From assembly GCA_017998095.1 (NCBI GenBank), contig JAGODU010000018.1, positions 1 through 41,904 on the forward strand: a stretch of 41,904 nt of DNA, written 5' to 3'. The stretch comes from Prolixibacteraceae bacterium (lineage in GTDB: Bacteria > Bacteroidota > Bacteroidia > Bacteroidales > Prolixibacteraceae). Below the pieces are notes generated by a model that did no database searches, had not been told where the DNA came from, and saw only the letters and a list, made by a program, of their open reading frames with translations. Below are positions 17,090 to 26,842 of the stretch, piece after piece. The number at the start of each line of letters is the position of its first letter. Positions within the stretch are counted from its first letter, which is position 1. A program made the position numbers and the translations under genes.

Positions 17090-18588
17090 GTTTTTTTCCT
17101 TTCATAATTTCTGACAAAAAAATACCTTACCTTCTTGAGCATGATAGCCCTAACGTCATTATAACGCATATTGTATTTCCTTAAATATATATCAAGAAAA
17201 ACCACATAGGCGCACGACAACAAAGCCTTACCGGCAAGAAGATACAAATTCCAAACCGGATAGAGAGTTATCGTAAAGGTAATCAGAATCACCAAAATAA
17301 GGGGTATGAAGTTATGAATAAGCCTATATTCAGATTTATGAAGCCTCTGAACAATCGCATATGTGATAAACAAAACTGAGAGTTCAGATAATGTCTTTGC
17401 TACAGACGCACCATATATATCATATTTAGGTATCAGCAGTATATTCAGAACTACATTCAGCCCACATGATATAGAAAGAGTAATGGGAAACCAAATTGTT
17501 TTGTTTTTATAAATGAATTTAAGGTGAAATATACCTGTCAGCTCTGAAAAAATTATACTCAACAGAAATATAGGCACAATACGATAGCACTCGTGAAATC
17601 TGACATTAAGAAGAATAGTCACCAATTCCCTGCTAAAAAGCGATATTATGAGATAGAGAAATATAGAGAATTGAAAAAATAATGTAAAGAGGTCTTTTAT
17701 GTCATTTTGAACATTTGGATCGTTTGAATCAAGCCTCTTTGAAAGCTCAGGTTTAATTACAGTTGTGATTGGACGCGATATAAAGGAGTACTGGCTTGCC
17801 AGATTCACTCCGGCCGTGTAGATACCAACTGCATTTATCGAAATCATTCTGTTCAAAAAAACCTTATCAAGCCTATCCTGAATCCAACCGGCAAAATTAA
17901 GCGGAACCATAGGCAAAGAATATGTCATTGCCTCTTTGAAAAGCCTTATTTCTTTTGAAGAAAAACTGAGCCAGTCTCTTATAAGCCAAAGTCCATAAAA
18001 AAACACAAGGCATTGAACAACCAATTGTAAAACAATAACATCCCATACGTTAAACCGAAAGTAAATAAGACCTACAAGCTGAGCCGGTAAAAAAAGTATA
18101 AACTGCGTCATTTCAAGATAAAAAAGGCGTCTATTCAGTTGTAGATCTAAGAGAAGATTTGAACAAAAACCATAAATTGACATCAAAAACGCCATAACAA
18201 TAGGAATATAATAATACATGGCATCAGGCACTAATATGTCACCAAGAAGCAATAAAGCTAATCTTTTGATAAAAATAGCGGATATCAATACACCAAGCAC
18301 CGAAAATATGCTTAAATAGATAAGAATCAAGCCAAGACGTTTTTTACATTGTTCTTTATCAGTTCGTTCGTACTTATATATAACCCTTCCAGAATAAGAC
18401 ACAATACCCAAACCGAAAAAACTCCCAAGAAATAGCTGAACTACAGAAAACATAGCGATTATCCCAAAATCCTCAGGAGAAAGATAATAGGTTATAATAG
18501 GCAGAGAAAATACCGACACAACACGAGTTATAATCCTCGATGCTGTCAACCAGAAAAAATTGCTCATTAAAAAGGAATAAGTTGACAT
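17086..18588 (-). CDS. Wzx-type lipid-linked oligosaccharide flippase (MVF/polysaccharide synthase family)
   Basis: Integral membrane protein of 500 residues with about 12-14 hydrophobic helices. The first helices carry the family pattern YSFLMSNFFWLTASRIITRVV and YLSPEDFGIIAMFSVVQLF, and a central GVNLASQYSFISRPITTVIKPE matches the middle of Wzx/RfbX proteins. It should flip undecaprenyl-linked oligosaccharides across the cytoplasmic membrane. It sits between the 602-residue transferase and a radical SAM gene, with an ATGA overlap downstream. No Wzy polymerase is recognisable nearby, so the flipped unit may be transferred singly or be polymerised by a gene outside the window. Confidence 0.93.
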   Translation of the reverse strand: MSTYSFLMSNFFWLTASRIITRVVSVFSLPIITYYLSPEDFGIIAMFSVVQLFLGSFFGLGIVSYSGRVIYKYERTDKEQCKKRLGLILIYLSIFSVLGVLISAIFIKRLALLLLGDILVPDAMYYYIPIVMAFLMSIYGFCSNLLLDLQLNRRLFYLEMTQFILFLPAQLVGLIYFRFNVWDVIVLQLVVQCLVFFYGLWLIRDWLSFSSKEIRLFKEAMTYSLPMVPLNFAGWIQDRLDKVFLNRMISINAVGIYTAGVNLASQYSFISRPITTVIKPELSKRLDSNDPNVQNDIKDLFTLFFQFSIFLYLIISLFSRELVTILLNVRFHECYRIVPIFLLSIIFSELTGIFHLKFIYKNKTIWFPITLSISCGLNVVLNILLIPKYDIYGASVAKTLSELSVLFITYAIVQRLHKSEYRLIHNFIPLILVILITFTITLYPVWNLYLLAGKALLSCAYVVFLDIYLRKYNMRYNDVRAIMLKKVRYFFVRNYERKKT

Positions 18589-18595
18589 TATTTTG

Positions 18596-20404
18596 TCAAG
18601 ATAGCCAAGGGCATAACATTTTGAAAAAGTTTTTAAGTCTTGTGTCGCTATCTTTCATTATGCAGTAATTTTGAAGGAACTCCTCATTATTCAGATTTAA
18701 AGCGCCGCTTTTTACATCGTCTACAAAAGACCTTAATATATGAGTAAATTCGCTTTGTTGCCCGCTTATTCTTATCCTTTTCCTAAGCATTTCGAGCGCA
18801 TTTTCATCGAAACTTACATTCTCTGAGTTGTACGCATTGTAAAGCAGCGCAATGGGTTTTTTTGTTAAAAGACACTCTTGCAAAACGGTGGATGGGTAAT
18901 CGAGTAAAAATCCATCAGCATTACAAAGAACTGCGGAAAGAGGTCTCGTCTCAAGTGTAATTGATGTCCCATTTGTAAAGAGTTCGTACAAAAATTCTCT
19001 TCCCTTCACTGTTTTTAGTTTGAAATCGATCTCTTTAAACTCGCTTAGAAGCTTTATTATCCTTATCTGATGACGGTATATTTCAGAGAAAAATCCACCG
19101 TTATATGGATAATGTTGATATGTATTCATCTTTGGAATGTCTAAAACAACAAAGATCGTTTTTTTGTCAGTGTCTCGTTTTTTGTTATTTGTTGCCTTAA
19201 GCAACTCAAGTCTCACAGAACCAACCGGAACCATCTTTGCCTTTCCATGTAAAAAGGGGCTCTTTGCAACACCTTCGCCATATACAAGAAAATAATCAGA
19301 CAAATCCATATCAAGATTAAATAAAGGCCAGTCAATATAGCCAGCTCCACCACCCTCTTGATATGTTACAATGGGCACATCGAGCGATCTCGCTATCTCA
19401 AAAAAAAGTGCTGTTTTTAATCCAAATCTGCATGAAGATGTAAGTATCAAGCCTGGTCGTCTTATATGAAATGCATTCCTTATATTGTTTAAAGCAGGAA
19501 TAAAATCAGCGATTGTTTCTAATACATATTTTTTCATCTGTTTGTTTATAAAAGTTGCCAACAAGTCGCCATCATTCAAAAAATATTTGTCGATGCTTAT
19601 GTTTTTTAAACTATTAAAGATTTCCTCAATGTCATTAACTACTTTTTCGGGTATTATTCTGTGGTTTTGATGTTGCGCAACCCTACTCCATCTTTGAAAA
19701 TCTCTCATTTCATAAATCGGGGTATCATCAAACATGCCATTATTTATGATGGATTGAACATCATATCTGTTATCGAAAACAAATATTGAGTACACGTCAT
19801 CTTTCCTGCCTCTTGTTTTATGAGAATAACGAAAAGTGTCCTTTACTATATTTAAGAGATCTCCAAAGCCAACCCATTTTTCTTGATGTTCTATGGCGTT
19901 TTTACAATCAACGCTATTTGTATAACTCGAAAACATCTCTTTCATTATCTGAGGTACAACAGATTTACCACCTTCTAAAAGTGACTTTCCGCTATACAAC
20001 TTCCCAAAAAATCTGATGTTTTTTGCTTTATATTCACTGATGAGACGACTTAAGATTTGCCATGAGCTTATAAATGAATCCAAAAAAACCTTGATTACAA
20101 AAAAACTGCTCCTGAATAGATTAATATTATATTTATTTAAAAAAATAAATTTCTCAGCGAATTTACTATCCAGTTCGGCACATATACTCATTGTTAAATC
20201 ATAATTACGTTTTCCTATATCATTTAAATCGGGAAGATCAATAATTTCATCCGGAAAATAAACAGGTCTATGCATCTTTTCAAGAGATAATTTTGTTGTC
20301 AGAGAAAAAGCAACAAAGTCAAATTCACCCTTTTTCAATGTGGTTAATGCCTTAAAATCAAACCCATCTGAAATAATGGCCAATGATTTATCGAGGGATG
20401 TCAT
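18596..20404 (-). CDS. Large putative surface-carbohydrate transferase, GT-B-like (family uncertain)
   Basis: A 602-residue protein that I cannot place in a named family. Visible landmarks are LILTSSCRFGLKTALFFEIA followed by VPIVTYQEGGGAGYIDWP in the middle (about 320-350), FLVYGEGVAKSPFL, and a C-terminal GFLLDYPSTVLQECLLTKKP segment. The last resembles the donor-binding S/T-S-x4-E region of Kdo- and glycerophosphate-type transferases. No membrane helices or signal peptide are apparent. The gene starts with an ATGA overlap on the B12-type radical SAM gene, as if the two are a functional pair. It may transfer one of the nonulosonic-type sugars made nearby. Confidence 0.65.
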   Translation of the reverse strand: MTSLDKSLAIISDGFDFKALTTLKKGEFDFVAFSLTTKLSLEKMHRPVYFPDEIIDLPDLNDIGKRNYDLTMSICAELDSKFAEKFIFLNKYNINLFRSSFFVIKVFLDSFISSWQILSRLISEYKAKNIRFFGKLYSGKSLLEGGKSVVPQIMKEMFSSYTNSVDCKNAIEHQEKWVGFGDLLNIVKDTFRYSHKTRGRKDDVYSIFVFDNRYDVQSIINNGMFDDTPIYEMRDFQRWSRVAQHQNHRIIPEKVVNDIEEIFNSLKNISIDKYFLNDGDLLATFINKQMKKYVLETIADFIPALNNIRNAFHIRRPGLILTSSCRFGLKTALFFEIARSLDVPIVTYQEGGGAGYIDWPLFNLDMDLSDYFLVYGEGVAKSPFLHGKAKMVPVGSVRLELLKATNNKKRDTDKKTIFVVLDIPKMNTYQHYPYNGGFFSEIYRHQIRIIKLLSEFKEIDFKLKTVKGREFLYELFTNGTSITLETRPLSAVLCNADGFLLDYPSTVLQECLLTKKPIALLYNAYNSENVSFDENALEMLRKRIRISGQQSEFTHILRSFVDDVKSGALNLNNEEFLQNYCIMKDSDTRLKNFFKMLCPWLS

Positions 20405-21876
20405 ACAGATGTATTGCTCAACTTAAAGTATAACAACTGGATTATCTTATTTATTCTATTTGGCAAAACAGGTTTTACATATAATAAAAAGATACACTTT
20501 ATATATGTTATAAAATACTCACAGTACTTTTTTCTTCTTTTTAGCCAATGAAGTAATGTTTCATATTTTACTTTGGTAACAAAAAATTGAACTTTCAAGT
20601 CGGAATATTTTGTGAAATTCACAAACAATCCTCGGCGATAATTGGACACAAAATCCTCCTTGTCTGAAATCAGGTTTTTTTCTATAGCATATTTCCAAAG
20701 TGTCGTTTCAGGAAAAGGTATAGGTGTATTAACTGATATAGGCCAAGTATCAAGTCTTTTTAAAAAATCTATCGTCTCATCAACTGTATTGTTAGTTTCG
20801 GAAGGAAAACCTATAATTATTTCAGGCACACTTTTAATGCCTATCTTTTTTGTCAACAACCCAGCTTTTAATGCCTGATCCCTGCTAACACCTTTTCTGA
20901 TCTCCTTGAGCATTATATCGGAACCGCTCTCGTATCCATAGTTTATCATTATACAGCCTGCTTCTCTCAATCTTGTAAGAATTTCCTCGTCGACCGTATC
21001 AACTCTTGCACTAAGCACTATCATAAGAATGTCCATATCACTATGGATAATAGCATCACAGAATTCCATTACCCATTGCCTGTTTCCAGTGGTCAATTCA
21101 TCGTTTATCTGAAACACATCTACTTGATATTTTTCATGAAGATGCTTCATCATCGATATTACATATGGAACGCTGTGCTGTCTCAATCCTTTGTGATGAC
21201 GATAGCAAAAGATACATTTGTGTGTACAACCCCTTGCAGTGATGATCGGGAAAAGAAATCTCTTCCCTTTTGCTCTATCGCCCATCAGCTCAAATGCCTC
21301 AATATCCTGTGAAAAATAACGTTGAAACCATTTTTCTGCAGGTTCGAGATATTTTTCCATATCAAGCAATTCATAATGCGGCATAGGTATGTCGTCAAGT
21401 CTTTCTATCTGTTCTCGCTGAGCAGTTCTAACGATTCTTTCTTTATCCAAAAAGGAAATCCCGCTGATTTCAGAAACACTCTTGCCATGCTCAATTGCAT
21501 TGACAAGTTCTGGGAAGGTTTTTTCTCCTTCTCCGTGAACAATATAATCAACACCAACACTTTTGAGCAAAAGATCAGATACCGACGATATTACTCCACC
21601 CGCAACAATCGGTAATTGTCTAAAATCATTTTTTATGTTTTTCACCAATGCTTTACAGTTTTTATAACTTGAAGTGATTCCGCCCATGCCAATCAAATCT
21701 GGTGCAAAATCAATTATAATATTGCGTAGCTCAATGTAACTGTATTCATTTTTTACAAGATCGATGATTTTAACATCATGCCCCTCCCTAAAGACGCTGC
21801 TTGCTGCATATAAAACACCAAAGGGTACAGAGCCATCTCTTTCCAAGGTTGGAGTTTCAAACATCATAATTTTCAT
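20401..21876 (-). CDS. Radical SAM protein with N-terminal B12-binding-type domain
   Basis: 491 residues. The N-terminal domain (about 1-140) has the B12-binding Rossmann layout (FGVLYAASSVFREGHDVKIID, LIGMGGITSSY, IVAGGVISS) but no His in the DxHxxG position. The radical SAM Cys motif CX3CX2C is at C217-C221-C224 (ARGCTHKCIFC), followed by INDELTTGNRQW, MINYGYESGS and EIIIGFPSET, typical of the B12-dependent group. Such enzymes do C-methylation, ring rearrangement or other radical chemistry. It lies between another radical SAM gene and the 602-residue transferase, with which it overlaps by 4 bases. The product is unknown. Confidence 0.92.
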   Translation of the reverse strand: MKIMMFETPTLERDGSVPFGVLYAASSVFREGHDVKIIDLVKNEYSYIELRNIIIDFAPDLIGMGGITSSYKNCKALVKNIKNDFRQLPIVAGGVISSVSDLLLKSVGVDYIVHGEGEKTFPELVNAIEHGKSVSEISGISFLDKERIVRTAQREQIERLDDIPMPHYELLDMEKYLEPAEKWFQRYFSQDIEAFELMGDRAKGKRFLFPIITARGCTHKCIFCYRHHKGLRQHSVPYVISMMKHLHEKYQVDVFQINDELTTGNRQWVMEFCDAIIHSDMDILMIVLSARVDTVDEEILTRLREAGCIMINYGYESGSDIMLKEIRKGVSRDQALKAGLLTKKIGIKSVPEIIIGFPSETNNTVDETIDFLKRLDTWPISVNTPIPFPETTLWKYAIEKNLISDKEDFVSNYRRGLFVNFTKYSDLKVQFFVTKVKYETLLHWLKRRKKYCEYFITYIKCIFLLYVKPVLPNRINKIIQLLYFKLSNTSV

Positions 21877-21919
21877 TGTCTTTTTTTTCCGTCTCTAAAT
21901 TATAGAATTCAGGTATGCA

Positions 21920-22942
21920 TCAAAGAAAATTCAATGCACATTCATTACAAATTTTATGTGTATGGTATTTGCCTTCTGAATGGAGCCTTCTCAAACGTCT
22001 CATCTCGCTTGAATTCCAAAGGTCGTAAATTGTGCTATCGTTTGCATTGCCAAGAGCCATTTTCAGAGATGACCCAAGGAGGCAACAAGGCAGGACTGTT
22101 CCGTCGCTTAGCACAACAACTCTGAACCAAGGTTGTGTGCATCTGAATTCAGGGTTTACTATTCTTGACTCTGCATACAAATCTCTTAACCCAAAGTAAT
22201 CAGGAAAAGGGTTGTTGTATTCCTGTATAGCAATCGCATCAACATACGGTGTCCAAAACTCAACAAAATCTTCCAATTCGTGTTCATTGTTTTTCATTTT
22301 CACAAAGCTCACACGTGTTATGGGAAGTTCCTTTTGCAGTTCCTTTTTTCTTTTACAAAAGTATAATATGTTCTCCATTACCTTTTTAAAATCAGACCCG
22401 ACCCTTATCTGATTATAAGTATCTTCCGAAATAGCATCGAGTGAAAAGTGGATTCTCGTCAGTCCGGAGTGTAGTAGCGCCTCGGTTTTACTGCGATCCA
22501 GAAGCGTTGCATTGGTATTTATCATAATATCTAAAACCCCTTTTTGTTTTGCGTAAGATATATAATCCAATAGATTATCCACCAAAAGAGGCTCTCCCTC
22601 CTGATCAAGTCCAATAGATGGCAAGTTGTAAAGTGAACCTTCATCGATCAGTCTTTTAAACAAATCAAAATCGAGATATCTCTTTCTTGATGGGAAGAGA
22701 TCCCTGTGCGCATGCGTGCACATAACGCATCGAAGATTGCATCCAAAGATAGTCTCAAAGTCTATATGTATAGGAAATTGTGGCTCTTCCTTGAAAGATA
22801 CAGCGCTTTCGAGCTTCTGTCTATACTTAACAAACTCTTGACCGAGATTTGCGGCAAGTATCTCTGTGATGTCCATTTTATAGCTAAATTGTTCTGTTGA
22901 TTTAGAACTGTCCTGTCTGTAAAATTTCTTTTCTCTCATCAT
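21920..22942 (-). CDS. Radical SAM/SPASM-domain protein
   Basis: Radical SAM enzyme of 340 residues. The Cys motif is at C68-C72-C75 (FGCNLRCVMC), the SAM-binding GEPLL lies at about 116, and the SPASM-like tail is CTQPWFRVVV, SDGTVLPCCLLG, MALGN and ICNECALNF. It is a paralogue in layout of the 333-residue protein at 16.1-17.1 kb. It starts with an ATGA overlap on the methyltransferase gene upstream (AAGGAAAA just before ATG 22942). A 43-base gap separates it from the next radical SAM gene. Substrate unknown; the neighbours point to a sugar or nucleotide sugar. Confidence 0.9.
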   Translation of the reverse strand: MMREKKFYRQDSSKSTEQFSYKMDITEILAANLGQEFVKYRQKLESAVSFKEEPQFPIHIDFETIFGCNLRCVMCTHAHRDLFPSRKRYLDFDLFKRLIDEGSLYNLPSIGLDQEGEPLLVDNLLDYISYAKQKGVLDIMINTNATLLDRSKTEALLHSGLTRIHFSLDAISEDTYNQIRVGSDFKKVMENILYFCKRKKELQKELPITRVSFVKMKNNEHELEDFVEFWTPYVDAIAIQEYNNPFPDYFGLRDLYAESRIVNPEFRCTQPWFRVVVLSDGTVLPCCLLGSSLKMALGNANDSTIYDLWNSSEMRRLRRLHSEGKYHTHKICNECALNFL

Positions 22943-23754
22943 TTTTCCTTTTTATCAGCATAAACAATCATCATATTCCTAAAAAAAGGTGGTGTTGTTT
23001 TATTATTAAAAAAACATGCAAACATACTAAAAATATCTTTTATCAATGAGGCGTAAGGCGTATTCAGATAAGGGTAATCAATACTGACAATCCTAAAACC
23101 TGTCTTGTCAAGCATTAATTTAAGCGTTTTGGGCGTGAAATAGTAAAGATGTTCTCCAGGCTTTACTTGGTTAAACCTTGTCTTGAATAGTCTTGCCGAT
23201 ATGCCGCCAATATTGGGTAGCTGGCTTATCCTCAATAAACCGGAATCCTTGAGTACCATCCTAATTTTTGTTAAATCCTCGTACGGATTCTGAGAATGTT
23301 CCAAAACTCCCCGCATCTGTACGACATCAAAATAGTTCAAAGGCAACGGAGCATCTCTTACCTGCCCAGAAATAATATTCAAATTAAATTTATCCCTGCC
23401 CATTCTTGCTGCATCTTCTGAAAATTCTGTACCCCATTTTTCAAATGTATCAGGTAAGGTTTGTAAAAATTTTCCAACGGCACATCCAACATCAAGAAAT
23501 CTTCCCTGTCTTCCAATCCTTTTGACAATCTCATCAATTTCAATTTCATACATGCGCTGTCTTAAAAAATCCTCTTCATAATGCCCTTCTATGAAGTACT
23601 CTTCGGAATAAAACTTCTGCAATTCGCTGTTATCAGGACGCGGATTACAATATATAAGCCCACAATTTCTGCATTTTACAATATCTATACCCGCCTTGTT
23701 GCCCCACAGAACGGTATCGTCAAGACCACAGAGATTACAGCATACGTTTTCCAT
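22939..23754 (-). CDS. SAM-dependent methyltransferase with N-terminal zinc-ribbon-like motif
   Basis: 271 residues. The N-terminus has two Cys pairs, C6/C9 and C28/C31 (KCRNCGLIYCNPRP), as in sugar C-methyltransferases and their relatives that begin with a zinc-binding domain. SAM motif I is FLDVGCAVGKFLQTL (about residues 92-106), then VVQMRGVLEHSQNPYEDL and LRISQLPNIGG. It probably methylates an intermediate or finished sugar. It precedes a radical SAM gene with a 4-base overlap and follows the SpsF-type gene by 8 bases. The family could also act on a methylthio- or O-acceptor. Confidence 0.88.
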   Translation of the reverse strand: MENVCCNLCGLDDTVLWGNKAGIDIVKCRNCGLIYCNPRPDNSELQKFYSEEYFIEGHYEEDFLRQRMYEIEIDEIVKRIGRQGRFLDVGCAVGKFLQTLPDTFEKWGTEFSEDAARMGRDKFNLNIISGQVRDAPLPLNYFDVVQMRGVLEHSQNPYEDLTKIRMVLKDSGLLRISQLPNIGGISARLFKTRFNQVKPGEHLYYFTPKTLKLMLDKTGFRIVSIDYPYLNTPYASLIKDIFSMFACFFNNKTTPPFFRNMMIVYADKKEK

Positions 23755-23762
23755 ATATCACT

Positions 23763-24515
23763 CTAATCCTTTCTTGACTCTTCCCAAACCCTGTGAACAT
23801 CTTTGTTGATTTCAAGCCATTCAGGATGCTCCTTTAGAAGCGCTATTATTTCTGATGTCGTAAATTGAGGATTTTTAAAATATAGATTTTCATAGATAAG
23901 TCTTATCAATTCGTAGTCTTTATATTCATCAAGCTCAAGGTGCCAGTCAGGATATGTCAATTCAATTGGTGCAGCAACATTATGCATCTTATATTTCGTT
24001 GGATGTTTTAGTATATAAAGGGAAACATGTTCTCTATATTTTTGCTCTTTTGCAAGTTTCTCCATCTCTTCTAATACCCTAAAGGTAAATATCTGCACGT
24101 CTATGCCAGGTGGGTATGACTGCTCAATAAAATTTGAAAGATAATCATACTGAGAATTTAAGAAAATATTTATACAGTCGTCTATCAACCATGGATCCAG
24201 CAGGGGGCAGTCACCAGTAACTTCTACTATAATATCTGTTTCGTATGCCTTTGCTGCATTGTAAACACGATTTAAAACGTCTTCCGATGAGCCACGAAAA
24301 CAAAGCACATTTTTGCGCCTGCAAAAATCTTCTATAACATCGTCTTCATGTTTAGTTGTCGTTGCGAGTATAATATCATCAATCTTCTTCGCCAGTCTTA
24401 AGCGTTCAACAAGGAGTTCAATTGATGGCTTTCCGACTATCTGCATCATGGTTTTTCCAGGAAGTCTGGTTGAACCCATTCTTGCTTCAATGATGGCATT
24501 TACCTTTTTATTCAT
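23763..24515 (-). CDS. spsF: SpsF-type cytidylyltransferase (acylneuraminate cytidylyltransferase family)
   Basis: Nucleotidyltransferase of the SpsF branch of the CMP-sugar synthetases. The CTP loop is AIIEARMGSTRLPGKTMMQI, then DDIILATTT, IIVEVTGDCPLLDP (metal-binding Asp) and YPPGIDVQIF. SpsF proteins occur in spore-coat and surface-glycan loci with SpsE/NeuB and DegT partners, as here. I choose ATG 24515 (MNKKVNA, about 250 residues) because AAGGA lies 7 bases upstream. An in-frame ATG at 24542 would add nine residues, lacks a ribosome site and deepens the overlap with the aminotransferase gene. It is the third member of a Gfo/Idh-DegT-cytidylyltransferase triplet. Confidence 0.9.
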   Translation of the reverse strand: MNKKVNAIIEARMGSTRLPGKTMMQIVGKPSIELLVERLRLAKKIDDIILATTTKHEDDVIEDFCRRKNVLCFRGSSEDVLNRVYNAAKAYETDIIVEVTGDCPLLDPWLIDDCINIFLNSQYDYLSNFIEQSYPPGIDVQIFTFRVLEEMEKLAKEQKYREHVSLYILKHPTKYKMHNVAAPIELTYPDWHLELDEYKDYELIRLIYENLYFKNPQFTTSEIIALLKEHPEWLEINKDVHRVWEESRKD

Positions 24516-25821
24516 TATTACATCCTTGTTTTTCATTTTCATATTTTATAAGTTCATCTCTGTTTTTAATTACCTTTTTTATCGCATCAGCAATTTCGTC
24601 CATATCTTCAAATGTCTGGGGAGGTCTAACCATTTCTGTTGATATCACAATATCCTCGAGTTTTTCGGCATTTGGACAGATACCCCTTTTGTAATCGACA
24701 ACCCCTTTATAAAGTGGGCATTTGAAGGGACAACCCTGTTTTCCGAAACCTATTTGTTCTTGATAAATAGGCTGTAGGTATAAAGGTTTCATATAGCTTA
24801 CGTAAAAATCCATACCTTCCGCATTAAGTGCCTTAACAAAAAGTGGTGCCTTTATGCCTATTTTTTTTGTGTCCAGCTTTAGTGCATAACGATAATAGAC
24901 ATGCGTGCAATCCTTTTCTACGTTTGGAATCGACAAACCTTCAAATGAACAAAGTTTTTCATTCAGGTAGTGAACTAGTGATAGCCTCTTTTCATTCAAC
25001 ATATCCATCTTTTTAAGTTGTTCCCTCGATATGGCTGCTTCTATTTCATTCATTCGGTAATTCCACCCAATCATATTTACCAGACTATCGACATGTTTAC
25101 CCGCAGCTATAACGGCCTCGGCATGGTTTCTTATTAGTCGAAGCCGACCTGCCAAATCATCACTGTTAGTGACTGCAATGCCACCTTCCCCGCACTGGAT
25201 AACCTTGTTACAATTAAGACTGTATACCCCTATGTCACCTATTGTCCCTGCAAGCCTTCCTTTATAAAAAGCCCCTGGTGCCTGTGCTGCATCTTCTATG
25301 ACCATGATATTGTGCTTTTCAGCCAACATCATTATAGAGTCCATATCTGCAGGGTGTCCGAATATATGAACTACAAATATTATTTTTGTTCTGTCTGTAA
25401 TTCTGCTTTCAACCGAAACAGGGTCAAGATTATAATTTTTCATCTCTACATCGGCAAAAACTGGTATTCCGTTATATACAATGATTGCTGTAGCTGTTGC
25501 GCTCATCGTATAAGGCGTAACAATGACTTCATCACCAGGGCCTACTCCACACGCACCCACTGCAGCGAAAAGCGCTGAAGTGGCTGAATTGAAACTGATT
25601 GCATAGCGAACACCAAACTTGTGTGCCCATTCATCCTCAAGTAACCTGACCTGTTCCCCTCCTAAAAAATACTCATTGTTTGTGCCTTCAAATTCTGATA
25701 GCACGCCTTTTTCAAGAACTTCTATTACTGCCCTTTTTTCTTCTTCTCCAGTTGTTTTGTGGGGAGGGTATCCACATTTCCTTATTTTTGACCCCCCAAA
25801 CAGTGCTAAGCTGGATTGCAT
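24508..25821 (-). CDS. DegT/DnrJ/EryC1/StrS-family PLP-dependent sugar aminotransferase
   Basis: Sugar aminotransferase or related PLP enzyme, 437 residues. Cofactor residues are visible: FNSATSAL (78-85), the Asp of VIEDAAQAPG (D177) and the Schiff-base Lys K206 (SLNCNKVIQCGEGG). It is longer than usual because of a C-terminal segment with cysteines C364, C368 and C382 in the pattern CX3CX13CP, also present with identical spacing in the paralogue at 38.1-39.5 kb. It overlaps the Gfo/Idh gene by 16 bases upstream and the SpsF-type gene by 8 downstream. It probably aminates a keto-sugar made by the adjacent oxidoreductase. Confidence 0.92.
   Translation of the reverse strand: MQSSLALFGGSKIRKCGYPPHKTTGEEEKRAVIEVLEKGVLSEFEGTNNEYFLGGEQVRLLEDEWAHKFGVRYAISFNSATSALFAAVGACGVGPGDEVIVTPYTMSATATAIIVYNGIPVFADVEMKNYNLDPVSVESRITDRTKIIFVVHIFGHPADMDSIMMLAEKHNIMVIEDAAQAPGAFYKGRLAGTIGDIGVYSLNCNKVIQCGEGGIAVTNSDDLAGRLRLIRNHAEAVIAAGKHVDSLVNMIGWNYRMNEIEAAISREQLKKMDMLNEKRLSLVHYLNEKLCSFEGLSIPNVEKDCTHVYYRYALKLDTKKIGIKAPLFVKALNAEGMDFYVSYMKPLYLQPIYQEQIGFGKQGCPFKCPLYKGVVDYKRGICPNAEKLEDIVISTEMVRPPQTFEDMDEIADAIKKVIKNRDELIKYENEKQGCNNE
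24523..24527 (-). promoter_or_regulatory. Ribosome binding site deciding the SpsF-type start
   Basis: AAGGA on the minus strand with a 7-base spacer to ATG 24515. It lies within the last codons of the aminotransferase gene and favours the shorter start over ATG 24542. Confidence 0.6.
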
Positions 25822-26804
25822 TTAAGACTTTCCCCCTGTTTTTCAATTTCTTCTAATGTTAGCTGTACATCGAGATAAACCTTAGGTGAAACAACTGGTT
25901 CAATATCACTAACCCTGCATAGCCTTTCGATGTGATCCGCAGCATATTTTAATGCATAGCCGATAGAGCTTTTTATTTGCCTGCTCGTTTTTCTCAGTTC
26001 AAATGCACCTGTTTCTGCTCTATTGTCGGCTCTCTCATAAAGTTTTATTTTGAGGCCTTCGTCAGCGATGCAAATTCTGCCTTTTTCGCATATAAAATCA
26101 AACTCGAAAAGTCTATAATGATTAAAATCAAAACACTGCACCATGCCTGTAATACCATTCTTAAATTTCAAATAAATATCATATGCATACTCAGCCATTC
26201 CGTCGTATTTTTTCTTTCCAAGCACGGTAATATGCTCAGGCTTTCCAAAAGTGCCAATAAGATAGCCAAAAAGATGGGTTCCTTGGTTTCTTAAACCTTT
26301 ACCATAAAATGCATTGAAACGAATAGTCTTGCCGAATTCCTCTAATTGCAACATTCGCCTTATATTTAGGTGTGTTTTGTCATATTCACGGTAAAGATTG
26401 ACTGTAATCTTTGTGTTGCCTGAGTTTGTAAGATCTATTATATCTCTTATCTCGTCAGAGTTTTTAGTAAAGGGCTTCTCGCAGAAAATTACCTTTACCT
26501 TGTTGATAAGGTTTTTGATAATCTCATGATGAATATCTGGATGCGTACATACACTCACAACATCGAGTTCATTGTCTGCAATCATATCACGATAATCCAA
26601 ATATACCTTTTGCACACCCCACATTGCCCGAAATTTTTTAAGTTTCATTGAATCTTTGTCTGCACCGCATATCAACTCGTATCTCGGGTGTTTCATATAC
26701 ATGCCTGCATGTGTAAGATAAGGATAGAAACGACGCGCCTTAATGTCATCTTCGTATGTCGATGCAATCCTTCCAAGCCCTATGATGCCAGCTTTCAGTT
26801 TCAA
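25806..26804 (-). CDS. Gfo/Idh/MocA-family NAD(P)-dependent sugar oxidoreductase
   Basis: 332 residues. The N-terminal Rossmann loop is AGIIGLGRIASTYE, and the conserved EKP motif is in VIFCEKPFTKN (about 117-127). The C-terminal domain has GTHLFGYLIGTFG, where the family's catalytic Lys/His face sits. The start is TTG at 26804 with AAGGG about 8 bases upstream. The family oxidises or reduces sugar hydroxyls, often C3 of nucleotide sugars, and works with DegT aminotransferases to make amino sugars. The aminotransferase gene follows with a 16-base overlap. It parallels the 340-residue protein at 39.5-40.5 kb. Confidence 0.9.
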   Translation of the reverse strand: MKLKAGIIGLGRIASTYEDDIKARRFYPYLTHAGMYMKHPRYELICGADKDSMKLKKFRAMWGVQKVYLDYRDMIADNELDVVSVCTHPDIHHEIIKNLINKVKVIFCEKPFTKNSDEIRDIIDLTNSGNTKITVNLYREYDKTHLNIRRMLQLEEFGKTIRFNAFYGKGLRNQGTHLFGYLIGTFGKPEHITVLGKKKYDGMAEYAYDIYLKFKNGITGMVQCFDFNHYRLFEFDFICEKGRICIADEGLKIKLYERADNRAETGAFELRKTSRQIKSSIGYALKYAADHIERLCRVSDIEPVVSPKVYLDVQLTLEEIEKQGESLKCNPA

Positions 26805-26842
26805 CCTAAAAACCCTTTTTTATTAGAAGCAACCTGCGTGTT

